Positions 16,139 through 26,804 of a DNA stretch of 64,000 nt are shown piece by piece. The stretch is from positions 1 to 64,000 of the forward strand of contig NZ_JAESVD010000001.1 of the NCBI RefSeq assembly GCF_016765635.1. The letters run 5' to 3'. A program made the translations under genes and the position numbers. The notes beneath the pieces are model-generated. The model saw nothing but the letters and a program-made list of their open reading frames with translations. It had not been told where the DNA came from and did not search any database. The DNA is from Shewanella schlegeliana. GTDB taxonomy: Bacteria; Pseudomonadota; Gammaproteobacteria; Enterobacterales; Shewanellaceae. Every line of letters begins with the position of its first letter. Within the stretch, counting starts at the first letter, position 1.

Positions 16139-17500
16139 ATGTCATTTAACATTGCATTGAGCGGTATATCGTCTGCGCAAAAAGATCTAAATACAACGGC
16201 AAACAATATCGCAAACGTTAACACCACTGGCTTTAAAGAATCCCGTGCTGAATTTGCAGATGTGTATGCAAGTTCAATTTTTGCCAACAGTAAAACCACT
16301 GTCGGTGGTGGTGTGGCAACGAGTCAGGTGGCGCAGCAGTTCCATCAAGGCAGTATGCAGTTTACTAATAACTCGCTTGATATGGCGATCAATGGCGGTG
16401 GCTTCTTTGTGACCTCATCTGAAGTGGGTTCACAAGATCACTCTTACACTCGAGCGGGTGCGTTTAAATTTGACTCGAATAACTATATTGTCGATTCAGC
16501 GGGTAACTTTTTGCAGACTTTCCCAGTCGATAAAGACGGTAACTCGACATCGGTGAGTTTGACCACCACTAAGCCAGTACAGATCCCTGATACTGCAGGT
16601 AGTCCAGTTAAGACAGATAACGTCGGTATTCAGATGAACCTTAATGCTGGCGAGTCAACTCTTGACCCGGCTGCTTTCGATCCTGATGATCCAGATACAT
16701 TCAACAACTCTACCTCTGTGACCATTTATGATTCACTTGGTGAGCCACATATTCTAACGTCCTACTTTGTTCGTCCACCAAATGCAGCGCATACAGGTGA
16801 GAGCAACTGGGTGGCTTTCTATGCCGTAGATGGTAAGCAAGTCGATTTGGACCCCGCATCAGGCGAGTATGATATTGATTCTAATGGTGACGGCACTGCT
16901 GATGGTAAAGCCAATGCAGAAAACGCGGCAGGTTGGAAAGGCGCTGCAATTTCTTTCAATGACACCGGCGCCTACACTGGCAGTAACCCTGCGGTTATTT
17001 CAACCGTTCCTTTAGGCGTTGGCGGTGCTAACGTACTCGGTCCTGGAGCCGATGGTAGCCAGACATTAACCCTGAACTTTAATAATCCAACGCAGTACGC
17101 TTCACCATTTGAGGTCACAGAGCTGACTCAAGACGGTACAACCGTTGGCCGTTTAACTAACGTTGAAGTCGGCGCCGATGGTCTGATCAATGCGAGTTAC
17201 AGTAACGGCTCTACCGTACCGCTAGCACGTGTTGCCTTGGTGAGCTTTGCAAATGAGCAGGGATTATCTCAAGCGGGTAATACCTCTTGGAAGGCAAGTT
17301 TAGACTCAGGCCCAGCGTTAGCGGGTGAGGCTAATAGTGGTACTTTTGGTAGTATTCGCTCATCGGCCCTTGAGCAATCAAACGTAGATTTAACCACTGA
17401 ATTAGTCGACTTGATCTCGGCTCAGCGCAACTTCCAGGCCAACTCAAGAACCCTAGAAGTGAACAACACGCTGCAGCAGACCGTTCTGCAAATTCGTTAA
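16139..17500 (+). CDS. flgE: FlgE, hook protein
   Basis: A 453-residue protein with the axial-protein N-terminus (SGISSAQKDLNTTANNIANV), the FlgE-specific core (GSMQFTNNSLDMAINGGGFF) and C-terminus (LEQSNVDLTTELVDLISAQR). It forms the flexible universal joint. GAGGTGA precedes the ATG. Repeat R2 and a new sigma-54 promoter follow, so flgE probably ends one transcription unit. Confidence 0.96.
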   Translation: MSFNIALSGISSAQKDLNTTANNIANVNTTGFKESRAEFADVYASSIFANSKTTVGGGVATSQVAQQFHQGSMQFTNNSLDMAINGGGFFVTSSEVGSQDHSYTRAGAFKFDSNNYIVDSAGNFLQTFPVDKDGNSTSVSLTTTKPVQIPDTAGSPVKTDNVGIQMNLNAGESTLDPAAFDPDDPDTFNNSTSVTIYDSLGEPHILTSYFVRPPNAAHTGESNWVAFYAVDGKQVDLDPASGEYDIDSNGDGTADGKANAENAAGWKGAAISFNDTGAYTGSNPAVISTVPLGVGGANVLGPGADGSQTLTLNFNNPTQYASPFEVTELTQDGTTVGRLTNVEVGADGLINASYSNGSTVPLARVALVSFANEQGLSQAGNTSWKASLDSGPALAGEANSGTFGSIRSSALEQSNVDLTTELVDLISAQRNFQANSRTLEVNNTLQQTVLQIR

Positions 17501-17507
17501 TCTTTAA

Positions 17508-17765
17508 AAGCTAAGAAGGGCGCTTCGCTGCGAGAGCAGGCTGCGCCCTTCTAGAACGCTTCGCTTCTAGGGCGCTCGCAGGCTCACTTAGAGGAAAAGC
17601 ACAAGAAAAGTCAAAGCATGTATAGGTTTATGTATGTTATTGCTTTGGTCTTTATGCTTTCCTAGCACCTAGAAGGAGCAACGCGACACTCTCGCAGTGA
17701 CGTAGTCACGTCCTAGCAGCGTAGCGTCCTTCACTGATTTTCCGTAAGGCCGCAGGACGTTCGTT
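17508..17765. repeat. Modular hairpin-rich intergenic repeat, copy R2
   Basis: It fills most of the 389-base gap between flgE and flgF. Modules include GAAGGGCGCTTCGCTGCGAG, CGCTCGCAGGCTCACTTAGA, GTGACGTAGTCAC and CCTAGCAGCGTAGCGTCCTT. The middle 100 bases are nearly the same as R1. The remainder to 17830 holds CCTAG-type modules and the string CCCTTCTTTTATC, which also occurs before the fliE promoter. No gene is seen. Confidence 0.8.
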
Positions 17766-17836
17766 CCTGCCTTTCCGTCTTAGCTTCTACCTAGAACCTG
17801 CTTTTCCTAGTACCTAGTCCCTTCTTTTATCTACCT

Positions 17837-17852
17837 TGGCACGATGTTTGCT
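17837..17852 (+). promoter_or_regulatory. Sigma-54 promoter of flgF
   Basis: TTGGCAC-GATGT-TTGCTG has exact GG-N10-GC spacing (17838-17851) and lies 38 bases before the flgF GTG, just past repeat R2. Confidence 0.9.
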
Positions 17853-17889
17853 GTTTATTTCATTAGACGGAAGTTTGACGGAGTATTAA

Positions 17890-18633
17890 GTGGACAAATT
17901 GCTCTATGTCGCGATGAGCGGCGCTAAACAGAATATGAATTCGTTGGCGGTTAGTGCCAACAATTTAGCCAACGCAAATACCGATGGCTTTAAAGCCTCT
18001 CTTTCTCAGGCGCGCTCGATGCAGGCGTTTGGCGAGGGCTTGCCTACGCGTGTGTTCTCGATGACAGAAACTCCGTCAGCTAATTTTTCCAGCGGGCCAA
18101 TCAAGACCACAGGCCGAGATTTAGATATTGCCGTAAAAGGCGATGGTTGGATTGCAGTTCAAGCCGAAAATGGCGGTGAAGCCTATACCCGCTCAGGCAG
18201 CCTGCGTTTTGACACCTCGGGCGTATTGCGTAATGACAGAGGTACGGCAGTGATGGGCGATAACGGCCCAATTGTGCTGCCACTTCCTATTGAAAAAGTC
18301 GAGATCTCTCAAGATGGCATCGTTTCTGTACGTCCATCGGGCGCAACGGCGGAAGTCATTGAAGAGGTTGCACGGATCAAACTGGTTAACCCTGGAAATG
18401 AGAATTTAATGCGTGGGGAAGATGGCTTGTTCCGCCTGATGTCTGGTGAGAATGCTCCAGCCGATCCTAGCGTAGGTTTACTAAGTGGCGCTGTTGAAGG
18501 CAGTAACGTTAATGCCGTTCACGAGATGGTATCTATGATTGACCTGCAGCGTCAGTTTGAGATGCAAGTAAAAATGATGAAAACCGCAGAAGAGAACGAT
18601 CGCGCTTCTTCTGCCTTAATGCGCATAAGCTAG
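17890..18633 (+). CDS. flgF: FlgF, rod protein
   Basis: A 247-residue protein, GTG start after GGAG. The N-terminus (KLLYVAMSGAKQNMNSLAVS) and the C-terminus (GAVEGSNVNAVHEMVSMIDL) are those of FlgF. It forms part of the rod between FlgC and FlgG. It is the first gene after the repeat-filled gap and is served by its own sigma-54 promoter; flgG follows after 10 bases. Confidence 0.95.
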   Translation: MDKLLYVAMSGAKQNMNSLAVSANNLANANTDGFKASLSQARSMQAFGEGLPTRVFSMTETPSANFSSGPIKTTGRDLDIAVKGDGWIAVQAENGGEAYTRSGSLRFDTSGVLRNDRGTAVMGDNGPIVLPLPIEKVEISQDGIVSVRPSGATAEVIEEVARIKLVNPGNENLMRGEDGLFRLMSGENAPADPSVGLLSGAVEGSNVNAVHEMVSMIDLQRQFEMQVKMMKTAEENDRASSALMRIS

Positions 18634-18643
18634 GAGATAAACT

Positions 18644-19432
18644 ATGCATCCCGCTTTATGGATAAGTAAGACTGGTTTAGACGCTCAGCAAACAGATATC
18701 TCTGTTATCTCTAATAACGTGGCTAACGCCAGCACAGTGGGCTTTAAAAAGAGCCGTGCGGTATTTGAAGATCTGCTTTATCAAAATGTCAGTCAAGCTG
18801 GTGGTATCAGCGCATCGAATACTAAATTGCCTAACGGTTTGAGTATTGGTGCGGGTACCAAAGTGGTCGCTACCCAAGAGATGTTTACACAGGGCAACAT
18901 GCTCACTACTGATAATTCATTGGATTTGATGGTTGAGGGTCCTGGCTTTTTTGAAGTTCAACTTCCTGATGGTACCGCTGCTTATACCCGTAATGGTCAG
19001 TTCAGCCTAGATGACACTGGTCAAATCGTAACGCCGGGTTCGGGTTATGTGGTGCAGCCGTCAATTACCATCCCAGATGATGCAACCAGTATTACTGTTT
19101 CAGCCGAGGGTGAGGTCTCAGTTAAGACCCCCGGCAACGCCGAAAACCAAGTCGTGGGTCAGCTTGCCATTTCTGACTTTATTAATCCGTCAGGGTTAGA
19201 TCCCATGGGGCAAAACTTGTACCTAGAGACTGGCGCAAGTGGTACACCAATTCAGGGCACCGCATCGCTCGATGGTATGGGGGCGATTCGTCAAGGTGCG
19301 CTTGAAACCTCAAACGTCAACGTGACCGAAGAGTTGGTTAACCTGATTGAGAGTCAACGGATCTATGAGATGAACTCGAAAGTGATCTCTGCGGTTGACC
19401 AGATGTTGTCTTACGTTAACCAGAATCTTTAA
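18644..19432 (+). CDS. flgG: FlgG, distal rod protein
   Basis: A 262-residue protein, normal length. It has WISKTGLDAQQTDISVISNN at the N-terminus, the FlgG central D1 sequence TQEMFTQGNMLTTDNSLDLM, and the C-terminal GALETSNVNVTEELVNLIES. It builds the distal rod that passes through the P and L rings made by the next genes. Confidence 0.96.
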   Translation: MHPALWISKTGLDAQQTDISVISNNVANASTVGFKKSRAVFEDLLYQNVSQAGGISASNTKLPNGLSIGAGTKVVATQEMFTQGNMLTTDNSLDLMVEGPGFFEVQLPDGTAAYTRNGQFSLDDTGQIVTPGSGYVVQPSITIPDDATSITVSAEGEVSVKTPGNAENQVVGQLAISDFINPSGLDPMGQNLYLETGASGTPIQGTASLDGMGAIRQGALETSNVNVTEELVNLIESQRIYEMNSKVISAVDQMLSYVNQNL

Positions 19433-19454
19433 GATATTTTAAGAGGCTTTGACT

Positions 19455-20129
19455 ATGAAGCGTTTGTGGGCACTTATCTTTATGGCGGCCTTATCGGGTT
19501 GTAATTCAACCAACGGCAAGCCAATTGCTGACGATCCCTATTACGCGCCTGTATACCCAGAAGCGCCGCCGACTAAAATCGCTGCAACAGGCTCTATGTA
19601 TCAAGATAGTCAGGCATCTAGCCTCTATTCTGACATTAAAGCCCTAAAGGTGGGTGACATCATCACAGTGATGTTGATGGAGCAGACTCAGGCGAAAAAG
19701 AGTGCCAATAATGAGATCAAGAAGGGGACCGACCTCTCTCTCGATCCCATCTATGCCGGCGGCGGCAATGTCACCATTGGTGGTAACCCAATCGACTTGC
19801 GCTACAAAGACAGTATGAACACTAAGCGTGAGTCCGACGCCGATCAAAGCAACAGCCTATCGGGCAGTATCTCGGCAAACGTGATGCAGGTGCTCAATAA
19901 TGGCAACTTGGTTATTCGTGGTGAGAAATGGATAAGCATCAACAATGGTGATGAGTTCGTTCGTATCACCGGGATTGTGCGTGCTCAAGATATTAGACCC
20001 GACAATACTATCGATTCACAGCGAGTAGCAAACGCACGCATTCAGTACAGCGGTACAGGCACGTTTGCCGAAGTGCAAAAAGTGGGCTGGTTAGCTTCGT
20101 TCTTTATGGGTAGCTGGTGGCCATTTTAG
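19455..20129 (+). CDS. flgH: FlgH, L-ring lipoprotein
   Basis: 224 residues from ATG 19455, which AGAGG precedes by eight bases (a TTG six bases earlier is less likely). Lipobox ALSGC puts the lipidated Cys at residue 16. The family core is plain ([40 protein letters not shown]). It forms the outer-membrane L ring around the rod. Confidence 0.95.
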   Translation: MKRLWALIFMAALSGCNSTNGKPIADDPYYAPVYPEAPPTKIAATGSMYQDSQASSLYSDIKALKVGDIITVMLMEQTQAKKSANNEIKKGTDLSLDPIYAGGGNVTIGGNPIDLRYKDSMNTKRESDADQSNSLSGSISANVMQVLNNGNLVIRGEKWISINNGDEFVRITGIVRAQDIRPDNTIDSQRVANARIQYSGTGTFAEVQKVGWLASFFMGSWWPF

Positions 20130-20166
20130 GCCGAGATCGAGACTCGGAGCAGGGTAAGGATTCAGT

Positions 20167-21261
20167 ATGATTAAATTAAAATTGGTTTTGCTTTGTGCGA
20201 TCTTAGCCTTGAGCGCCCCCGTGCAGTCGCAGCGCATTAAGGATATTGCTAACGTGCAAGGGGTCCGTAGTAACCAGTTGATTGGTTACGGTCTTGTGGT
20301 GGGCTTACCGGGAACAGGTGAAAAGACTCGTTATACCGAGCAAACCTTTAAAACCATGCTAAAAAACTTTGGTATTAATTTACCGGATAACTTCAGACCT
20401 AAGATCAAGAACATTGCTGTTGTGGCGGTGAGTGCTGATATGCCACCGTTTATTAAACCGGGCCAAACCTTAGATGTGACCGTTTCAAGCCTTGGTGAGG
20501 CGAAAAGCCTACGAGGTGGCATGCTATTGCAAACCTTCCTAAAAGGTGTCGACGGTAATGTTTATGCTATCGCTCAAGGCAGTTTGGTGGTCAGTGGTTT
20601 TAGCGCTGAAGGGATGGATGGCTCTAAGGTCGTGCAAAATACACCTACTGTTGGACGTATTCCCAATGGGGCGATTATTGAACGTACGGTAGCAACGCCT
20701 TTTTCAACAGGTGATCACTTAACCTTTAACCTTCGACGCGCCGATTTTTCTACCGCCAAGCGTTTAGCCGATGCGATTAATGATCTGTTAGGCCCAGGTA
20801 TGGCAAGGCCCCTTGACGCGACATCGGTACAGGTCAGTGCCCCAAGAGATGTATCCCAGCGAGTATCATTTTTGGCGACATTGGAAAACATCGAGGTTGA
20901 ACCTGCTACAGAGTCAGCCAAGGTGATCGTTAACTCACGTACCGGCACCATAGTCGTTGGTCAAAACGTCAAATTATTGCCAGCGGCGGTGACTCATGGT
21001 GGCTTAACGGTGACAATCGCCGAGGCAACGCAGGTTTCACAGCCTAACGCATTCGCTAATGGCCGGACAGTCGTGACGACTGACAGTACGATTGATGTAG
21101 CCGAAGAAGATAGCCGCATGTTTATGTTTAACCCGGGAACTACGCTAGATGAGCTAGTTCGTGCGGTTAACTTAGTTGGGGCGGCACCTTCAGATGTACT
21201 TGCTATTCTTGAAGCGTTAAAGATGGCAGGGGCTTTGCATGGTGAACTGATAATTATCTAA
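20167..21261 (+). CDS. flgI: FlgI, P-ring protein
   Basis: A 364-residue protein. The signal peptide ([20 protein letters not shown]) is followed by the conserved mature start [20 protein letters not shown]. Further blocks ([39 protein letters not shown]) fix the identity. It forms the periplasmic P ring and depends on FlgA. Confidence 0.96.
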   Translation: MIKLKLVLLCAILALSAPVQSQRIKDIANVQGVRSNQLIGYGLVVGLPGTGEKTRYTEQTFKTMLKNFGINLPDNFRPKIKNIAVVAVSADMPPFIKPGQTLDVTVSSLGEAKSLRGGMLLQTFLKGVDGNVYAIAQGSLVVSGFSAEGMDGSKVVQNTPTVGRIPNGAIIERTVATPFSTGDHLTFNLRRADFSTAKRLADAINDLLGPGMARPLDATSVQVSAPRDVSQRVSFLATLENIEVEPATESAKVIVNSRTGTIVVGQNVKLLPAAVTHGGLTVTIAEATQVSQPNAFANGRTVVTTDSTIDVAEEDSRMFMFNPGTTLDELVRAVNLVGAAPSDVLAILEALKMAGALHGELIII

Positions 21262-21289
21262 ATATTGTCGGTTTGATTGGAAAGGTGTC

Positions 21290-22390
21290 ATGGAAAAGCT
21301 GTCGAACGCATCGCAATTTCTGGATCTTGGAGGCTTGGACTCATTAAGATCCAAGGCTCAAAATGATGAAACTAGTGCGCTAAAAGAAGTTGCTCAGCAA
21401 TTCGAAGGGATCTTCGTGCAGATGCTGATGCAAAGTATGCGTGATGCCAATGCCGTGTTTGAATCTGACAGCCCAATGAACAGTCAATACACTAAGTTTT
21501 ATGAGCAGATGCACGATCAACAGATGTCGCTTAACCTCTCAGGTGAAGGCATGTTGGGCTTAGCCGATCTGATGGTGCAGCAACTTGACCCGGCTAACAG
21601 CCCTATGACTCCTGCCTCTGTGCTACGTGGTGATATCAACGGCGGTTCTAAAGCTGCTGCACTCACCATGGATAGACCCGATATGCTGCAGATGCCGACT
21701 TCGCGTGTTTCAAGTGCTGACGCAACATCTGCTCAAGCTTCTTCATTTGTTGCTCAGCCTAATACTGCAAAAGCCGCTCATGTTGCTCAAGTAACACCTG
21801 CACTTTCTCATAGTACCAAGACACAAACATTAGATTCAGTACTAAGTGGCAAAGTATTGCCGTCGGCGGCAGTTAATGCCGATAAGTCTCAAGCTAACTT
21901 TACTAGCCAAGATGAGTTTGTGGCGCGTTTGTACCCACACGCACAAAAAGCGGCTCAGACGTTAGGCACAACACCTGAAGTCTTGATCGCTCAGTCAGCG
22001 CTAGAAACGGGCTGGGGCCAAAAGATGGTTAAAGGCCATCAGGGTCAGCAAAGTAACAACCTGTTTAATATTAAGGCCGACAATCGCTGGCAAGGTGAGA
22101 AAGCGTCCGTTAGTACATTGGAATATGAGCAAGGGATAGCAGTTAAACAGCGTGCCAATTTTAGAGTCTATGATGATATCGGCCAGAGTTTTAATGATTT
22201 TGTTTCATTCATTGCTAATGGAGAGCGTTATCAAGACGCAATGAAACAGGCTGCTAACCCTCAAGCCTTTATCCGCTCTTTGCAGGATGCAGGTTACGCA
22301 ACCGACCCGAAATATGCCGATAAGGTTATTCAGGTCATGAAAACCATTACTCGAGACTTTAAAGATGTCTTACAAGGGGTTAAGCAATGA
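21290..22390 (+). CDS. flgJ: FlgJ, rod cap and peptidoglycan hydrolase
   Basis: A 366-residue two-domain form. The N-terminal rod-cap domain (about 30-100: VAQQFEGIFVQMLMQSMRDA) is linked through a long Ala/Ser/Thr-rich spacer (about 105-200) to a glucosaminidase domain (about 205-360). The catalytic Glu239 is in QSALETGWG, and NLFNIKADNRWQG is present. It caps the growing rod and cuts peptidoglycan. The spacer is longer than in enteric FlgJ (about 313 residues). Confidence 0.95.
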   Translation: MEKLSNASQFLDLGGLDSLRSKAQNDETSALKEVAQQFEGIFVQMLMQSMRDANAVFESDSPMNSQYTKFYEQMHDQQMSLNLSGEGMLGLADLMVQQLDPANSPMTPASVLRGDINGGSKAAALTMDRPDMLQMPTSRVSSADATSAQASSFVAQPNTAKAAHVAQVTPALSHSTKTQTLDSVLSGKVLPSAAVNADKSQANFTSQDEFVARLYPHAQKAAQTLGTTPEVLIAQSALETGWGQKMVKGHQGQQSNNLFNIKADNRWQGEKASVSTLEYEQGIAVKQRANFRVYDDIGQSFNDFVSFIANGERYQDAMKQAANPQAFIRSLQDAGYATDPKYADKVIQVMKTITRDFKDVLQGVKQ

Positions 22391-22433
22391 AGACTAGATT
22401 TGTTCAATCTCTTGCAACAGGGAGTCAGTACTT

Positions 22434-24356
22434 ATGTCTTTAGACTTAATGAATATAGCCCGTACGGGCGTACTGGCCTCTCAGTCACAGCTGGCGATAA
22501 CCAGTAATAATATCGCTAATGCTAACACCGCAGGCTATAACCGTCAGGTGGTGTCTCAGTCTGCGCTGGATTCTCAGCGCATGGGCAATGATTTTTATGG
22601 CGCTGGCACCTATGTTTCTGATGTGAAGCGTGTCTACAACGATTATGCCGCACGTGAGCTGCGTATTGGCTCTACCGCTGTCAGTGAGTCGCAAACTACT
22701 TTTACTAAGATGAGTGAGCTTGACCAGCTGTTTTCGCAAATAGGCAAAGCAGTGCCGCAGGGGCTAAATGATTTCTTTGCTAGCATGAATGCTCTGGCCG
22801 ATATTCCTGGAGATGTGGGATTGCGTGGTTCGATGTTGACCAGTGCTAACCAACTGGCTAATAGCGTTAATCAGATGCAGAGTCATCTTGACGGTCAAAT
22901 GACACAGACCAATGACCAGATATCTGCTGTTACCGATCGAATTAACGAGATCAGTAATGAACTGGGCAGTATTAACCGAGAGCTAATGAAGTCTCAAGGT
23001 CAAGATATGCAGTTACTGGACAAGCAAGATGCGCTGATTTTAGAGCTAAGTGAGTATGCCTCTGTCAACGTTGTGCCGCTAGAGTCTGGTGCCAAAAGCA
23101 TCATGTTAGGCGGCTCTATCATGCTGGTTTCCGGTGAGATGTCGATGCAAATGGGGACTCAGCAAGGCGACCCATACCCAAATGAGCTACAAATCACAGC
23201 ACAATCGGGTACTAAGAGCATGATCGTTGATGCGAGTAAGTTAGGCGGTCAATTAGGTGCTCTAGTTAATTATCGAGATGAAACTCTTATTCCATCGCAG
23301 ATGGAGCTAGGGCAATTTGCCTTAGGTGTTAGCGATGCGTTTAATCAAGCACAGGCTCAAGGTTTCGATCTCAATGGTCAAGTGGGCGCGAATATCTTTA
23401 CTGATATTAACGATCCCTCAATGCAGATTGGTCGCGTTGGTGCCTTGTCAGGCAATACTGGTACAGCTAATTTGAGCGTCAATATTGATGATGTGGGGAA
23501 CTTAAGCGGCAGCAGTTATGAGCTAAAGTTTACTGCACCATCGACCTATGAACTAAAGGATACCGCGAGCGGCAACATTACGCCGCTGACGTTAAACGGC
23601 ACTAAGCTTGAAGGGGCTGATGGCTTTAGTATCAATATCGATGCGGGCGCACTGGCATCAGGCGATACCTTTGAAATTCGTCCAACATCTGGCGCCGCGG
23701 CATCGATATCGGTTGAGATGACTGACCCTAAAGGCATTGCCGCCGCGGGTTCTAAAATTACTGCAGATTCTGCAAATACCGGTAATAGTCAAGTTAGCCT
23801 TGTCAGTATCGACGATAGAACAGCTGCTAACTTCCCTGTTACGGGTTCAGAGCTTACTTTTGAAATCGATCCCGCAGCCACACCACCTACTTTTGAAGTG
23901 TTTGATGCAGATGGTACATCGCTTGGTGCGGCCGCGCCGTATACACCACCTAATATCAGCGCCCATGGTTTTACCTTCAAGATAGATTCTACTGCGGCGA
24001 CTGCCGAGAAGTTTACTTTCGATTTGTCATTCGCCGAAGGTGATAACACTAATATGGTGAACATGGCTAAGTTAAACGAAGCCAAACTGATGAATGGCGG
24101 CAAAACAACGCTCACCGATGTATTTGAAAATACAACTGTGGATGTGGGGAGTAAGACTAAGTCGGCTGAAATGTCGAAGGGCTCAGCCGAAGCTATCTAC
24201 AAGCAAGCTTATACCCGAGTGCAAAGTGTTTCTGGAGTTAACCTTGATGAAGAAGCTGCAAATTTGATGCGTTTTCAACAGTCTTATCAGGCATCGGCGA
24301 GGATTATGACCACCGCCAATGAGATATTTAACACACTATTTAGTTCACTGCGTTAA
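22434..24356 (+). CDS. flgK: FlgK, hook-filament junction protein 1
   Basis: A 640-residue protein, about 90 longer than the enteric form, with extra sequence in the surface-exposed middle (about 330-560, Asp/Ala/Thr-rich with repeated beta strands). The conserved ends are intact: NIARTGVLASQSQLAITSNN and EEAANLMRFQQSYQASARIM. It joins hook to filament and is chaperoned by FlgN. Confidence 0.95.
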   Translation: MSLDLMNIARTGVLASQSQLAITSNNIANANTAGYNRQVVSQSALDSQRMGNDFYGAGTYVSDVKRVYNDYAARELRIGSTAVSESQTTFTKMSELDQLFSQIGKAVPQGLNDFFASMNALADIPGDVGLRGSMLTSANQLANSVNQMQSHLDGQMTQTNDQISAVTDRINEISNELGSINRELMKSQGQDMQLLDKQDALILELSEYASVNVVPLESGAKSIMLGGSIMLVSGEMSMQMGTQQGDPYPNELQITAQSGTKSMIVDASKLGGQLGALVNYRDETLIPSQMELGQFALGVSDAFNQAQAQGFDLNGQVGANIFTDINDPSMQIGRVGALSGNTGTANLSVNIDDVGNLSGSSYELKFTAPSTYELKDTASGNITPLTLNGTKLEGADGFSINIDAGALASGDTFEIRPTSGAAASISVEMTDPKGIAAAGSKITADSANTGNSQVSLVSIDDRTAANFPVTGSELTFEIDPAATPPTFEVFDADGTSLGAAAPYTPPNISAHGFTFKIDSTAATAEKFTFDLSFAEGDNTNMVNMAKLNEAKLMNGGKTTLTDVFENTTVDVGSKTKSAEMSKGSAEAIYKQAYTRVQSVSGVNLDEEAANLMRFQQSYQASARIMTTANEIFNTLFSSLR

Positions 24357-24415
24357 CACTGAACGCTTAAAGATTTGAGACAGAACTTAGGATTCAGGAT
24401 TTAGGAATTAGAATT

Positions 24416-25606
24416 ATGCGAATTTCTACCGCGCAAATGTTTCATCAAAACATTAATAGTGTGACTCAAAAGCAATCGCAAACGAGTCAGATTATAGAGC
24501 AGTTATCGACAGGTAAGCGCGTGAATACTGCTGGGGATGATCCGGTTGCTGCAGCGGGAATTGGCAACCTGAATCAACAAAATGCCATCGTCGATCAGTT
24601 TTTGAAAAATATTGATTATGCCAAAAACCGTCTGTCTATCTCTGAAAGTAAGCTTGGTAGTGCGGCAACGATCACTAGCAGTGTCAGGGAGCAAGTGCTT
24701 AGGGCGGTAAACGGCACCTTGACCGATTCCGATCGGCAAACTGTTGCCGATGAGATGCGCGGTAGCCTAGAAGAGTTGATGGCGATTGCTAACAGTAAGG
24801 ATGAATCGGGTAATTACTTGTTCAGTGGCTTTAATACTGACAGTCAGCCTTTTGAGTTCGATGCCAGCGGCAATGTGGTATATCACGGTGATAGTGGTGT
24901 ACGAGATAGTGTGGTTGCATCGGGCACAACTATTGGTGCCAATATCCCTGGTGATCTTGCTTTTATGAATGCTGCTAATGGTTTAGGGGACTATAGCGTC
25001 AATTATTTGGCCTCTCAAACGGGTGAGTTCAGTGTCGAGAGCGCTAAAGTGACAGATCCTGCGACACACGTAGCAGATACCTACACATTTAACATGGTGG
25101 GTAATGATTTAGAGGTCAGAGATTCGTCAAACGCTGTGGTAACCACGGTCACAGCATTTGACCCCAATAACCCGGTTTCATTTAACGGTATTGAAGTGAA
25201 ACTCGATGGCAAACCCGCGCCGGGTGACTCATTTACTCTGGATCATAAGCCTGAAGTCAGTTTGCTCGATACCATTAATAGCGCCATTGCGTTAATAGAG
25301 GATCCAAATAAGGTAAACACTCCTGCTGGACAGTCAGAGTTGGCACAGATGTTGAATAATATCGACAGCGGAATGAAACAATTGGATGTTGCACGAGGCG
25401 TAGCTGGTAATAGCTTAAAAAGTTTAGACAGTTATAGCGCAACCCATGAAGAAGAGAAGATTGTAAACAACTCGGCTTTATCTATGTTGGAAGATTTAGA
25501 TTATGCCGAGGCGATAACGCAGTTGGAGCAACAGCAACAGGCTCTAAATGCCGCATCAAGCGTATTTACCAAGGTCGGCACAGTGTCACTATTTGATTAT
25601 ATCTAA
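24416..25606 (+). CDS. flgL: FlgL, hook-filament junction protein 3
   Basis: A 396-residue flagellin-like protein. The N-terminus (MRISTAQMFHQNINSVTQKQ, QLSTGKRVNTAGDDPVAAAG) and C-terminus (EAITQLEQQQQALNAASSVF) are diagnostic. It sits between FlgK and the filament. The 88-base gap to the first flagellin holds no consensus sigma-28 or sigma-54 promoter that I can see. Confidence 0.94.
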   Translation: MRISTAQMFHQNINSVTQKQSQTSQIIEQLSTGKRVNTAGDDPVAAAGIGNLNQQNAIVDQFLKNIDYAKNRLSISESKLGSAATITSSVREQVLRAVNGTLTDSDRQTVADEMRGSLEELMAIANSKDESGNYLFSGFNTDSQPFEFDASGNVVYHGDSGVRDSVVASGTTIGANIPGDLAFMNAANGLGDYSVNYLASQTGEFSVESAKVTDPATHVADTYTFNMVGNDLEVRDSSNAVVTTVTAFDPNNPVSFNGIEVKLDGKPAPGDSFTLDHKPEVSLLDTINSAIALIEDPNKVNTPAGQSELAQMLNNIDSGMKQLDVARGVAGNSLKSLDSYSATHEEEKIVNNSALSMLEDLDYAEAITQLEQQQQALNAASSVFTKVGTVSLFDYI

Positions 25607-25694
25607 TAGGCAGTGTGGGCCTAGAGAACTCAAATTAACCGAAATTAGCCAAGTCTGAAGTCTTGGCGGCAACTTTAGATAAAGGAAATTAAAG

Positions 25695-26516
25695 ATGGCT
25701 ATTACCGTTAATACTAACGTTACATCGATGAAGGCTCAGAAGAACCTTAATACCTCTAGTCAAGGTCTAGCAACATCAATGGAGCGTCTATCTAGTGGTC
25801 TTCGCATTAACAGTGCAAAGGATGACGCCGCAGGTTTAGCGATCTCTAACCGTTTGAACTCACAGGTTCGTGGTTTAGAGGTTGGTATGCGTAACGCTAA
25901 CGATGCTATTTCTATTGCACAGATTTCAGAAGGTGCGATGCAAGAGCAAACAAACATGTTGCAGCGTATGCGTGACTTAGCAATCCAATCTGAAAACGGT
26001 GCCAACAGTGCTGACGATTTAACGGCTATTAAAGAAGAAATGGATCAGCTAGTTACTGAAATTACAGCGATTGGTGACAGTACTGCTTTTGGTAATACTA
26101 AATTACTTGCTGGTGAATTCTCAGCGGGCAAGAAGTTCCAAGTTGGTCACCAAGATGGCGAAGATGTAACAGTCACCGTTAAGACAACCAATGCGACAAC
26201 ACTGTCGGTTAATGCGCTTGACGTAACGACATCAGCAGGTCGTGATGCGGCGATTGGTCAACTTGATGCGGCGATTAAAAATATCGATACACAACGTGCC
26301 GAGCTGGGTGCTGTTCAAAACCGTCTGTCTCACAACATCAGTAACAGTGCGAATACTCAAGCAAACGTTGCCGATGCTAAGAGCCGTATTGTGGATGTGG
26401 ATTTTGCTAAAGAAACGGCTGAGATGACAAAGAATCAGGTATTACAGCAAACTGGTAGCGCTATGCTTGCTCAAGCTAATCAGCTGCCACAAGTTGCACT
26501 ATCTCTTCTAGGCTAA
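25695..26516 (+). CDS. flaA: Flagellin, first of two
   Basis: A 273-residue short flagellin made only of the D0/D1 regions: N-terminal [20 protein letters not shown] and [20 protein letters not shown], and C-terminal [20 protein letters not shown]. The D2/D3 surface domains are missing, as in other Shewanella flagellins. AAAGGAAATTAAAG precedes the ATG. A strong terminator follows, so it is mostly separate from the second copy. The symbol follows S. oneidensis naming by position. Confidence 0.95.
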   Translation: MAITVNTNVTSMKAQKNLNTSSQGLATSMERLSSGLRINSAKDDAAGLAISNRLNSQVRGLEVGMRNANDAISIAQISEGAMQEQTNMLQRMRDLAIQSENGANSADDLTAIKEEMDQLVTEITAIGDSTAFGNTKLLAGEFSAGKKFQVGHQDGEDVTVTVKTTNATTLSVNALDVTTSAGRDAAIGQLDAAIKNIDTQRAELGAVQNRLSHNISNSANTQANVADAKSRIVDVDFAKETAEMTKNQVLQQTGSAMLAQANQLPQVALSLLG

Positions 26517-26567
26517 TTTTCTAGCTGAAATAGACAGATAATCTGCAGTAGCAGATGAGTAAGAAAG

Positions 26568-26612
26568 ATCCATATTGACTGTTTATACAGTGAATATGGA
26601 TTTTCTGTTTCT
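26568..26612 (+). terminator. Intrinsic terminator after the first flagellin
   Basis: ATCCATATT-g-ACTGT / ACAGT-g-AATATGGAT forms 14 of 15 possible pairs around loop TTAT (26583-26586), followed by TTTTCTGTTTCT. Confidence 0.88.
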
Positions 26613-26696
26613 GGGGAGGGAATGTTACAGAACCCCATCTATCACTATGTTTTAAAAGGAAATGTTTAAATATATCTGTTTTTTTTAAAAAACTGC

Positions 26697-26723
26697 TAAA
26701 GATTAAAAAATCGCTGCCGTTAA
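26697..26723 (+). promoter_or_regulatory. Sigma-28 promoter of the second flagellin
   Basis: TAAA (26697-26700), 15 bases, then GCCGTTAA (26716-26723), one mismatch from consensus. It lies 81 bases before the ATG, leaving a fairly long leader. Confidence 0.85.
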
Positions 26724-26804
26724 AGTTACTGTAACCCAATAGACCCGCCTGGCGTAAATAGACAGGCAAGTTTTAAAGCCAGGTATTTTAAGAGGAAACA
26801 AATT

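Noticed and set aside
25621..25690. Sigma-28 promoter for the first flagellin (CAAA...GCCAAGTC)
   Set aside because: Spacing is 13 and the -10 element shares only GCC with the consensus.
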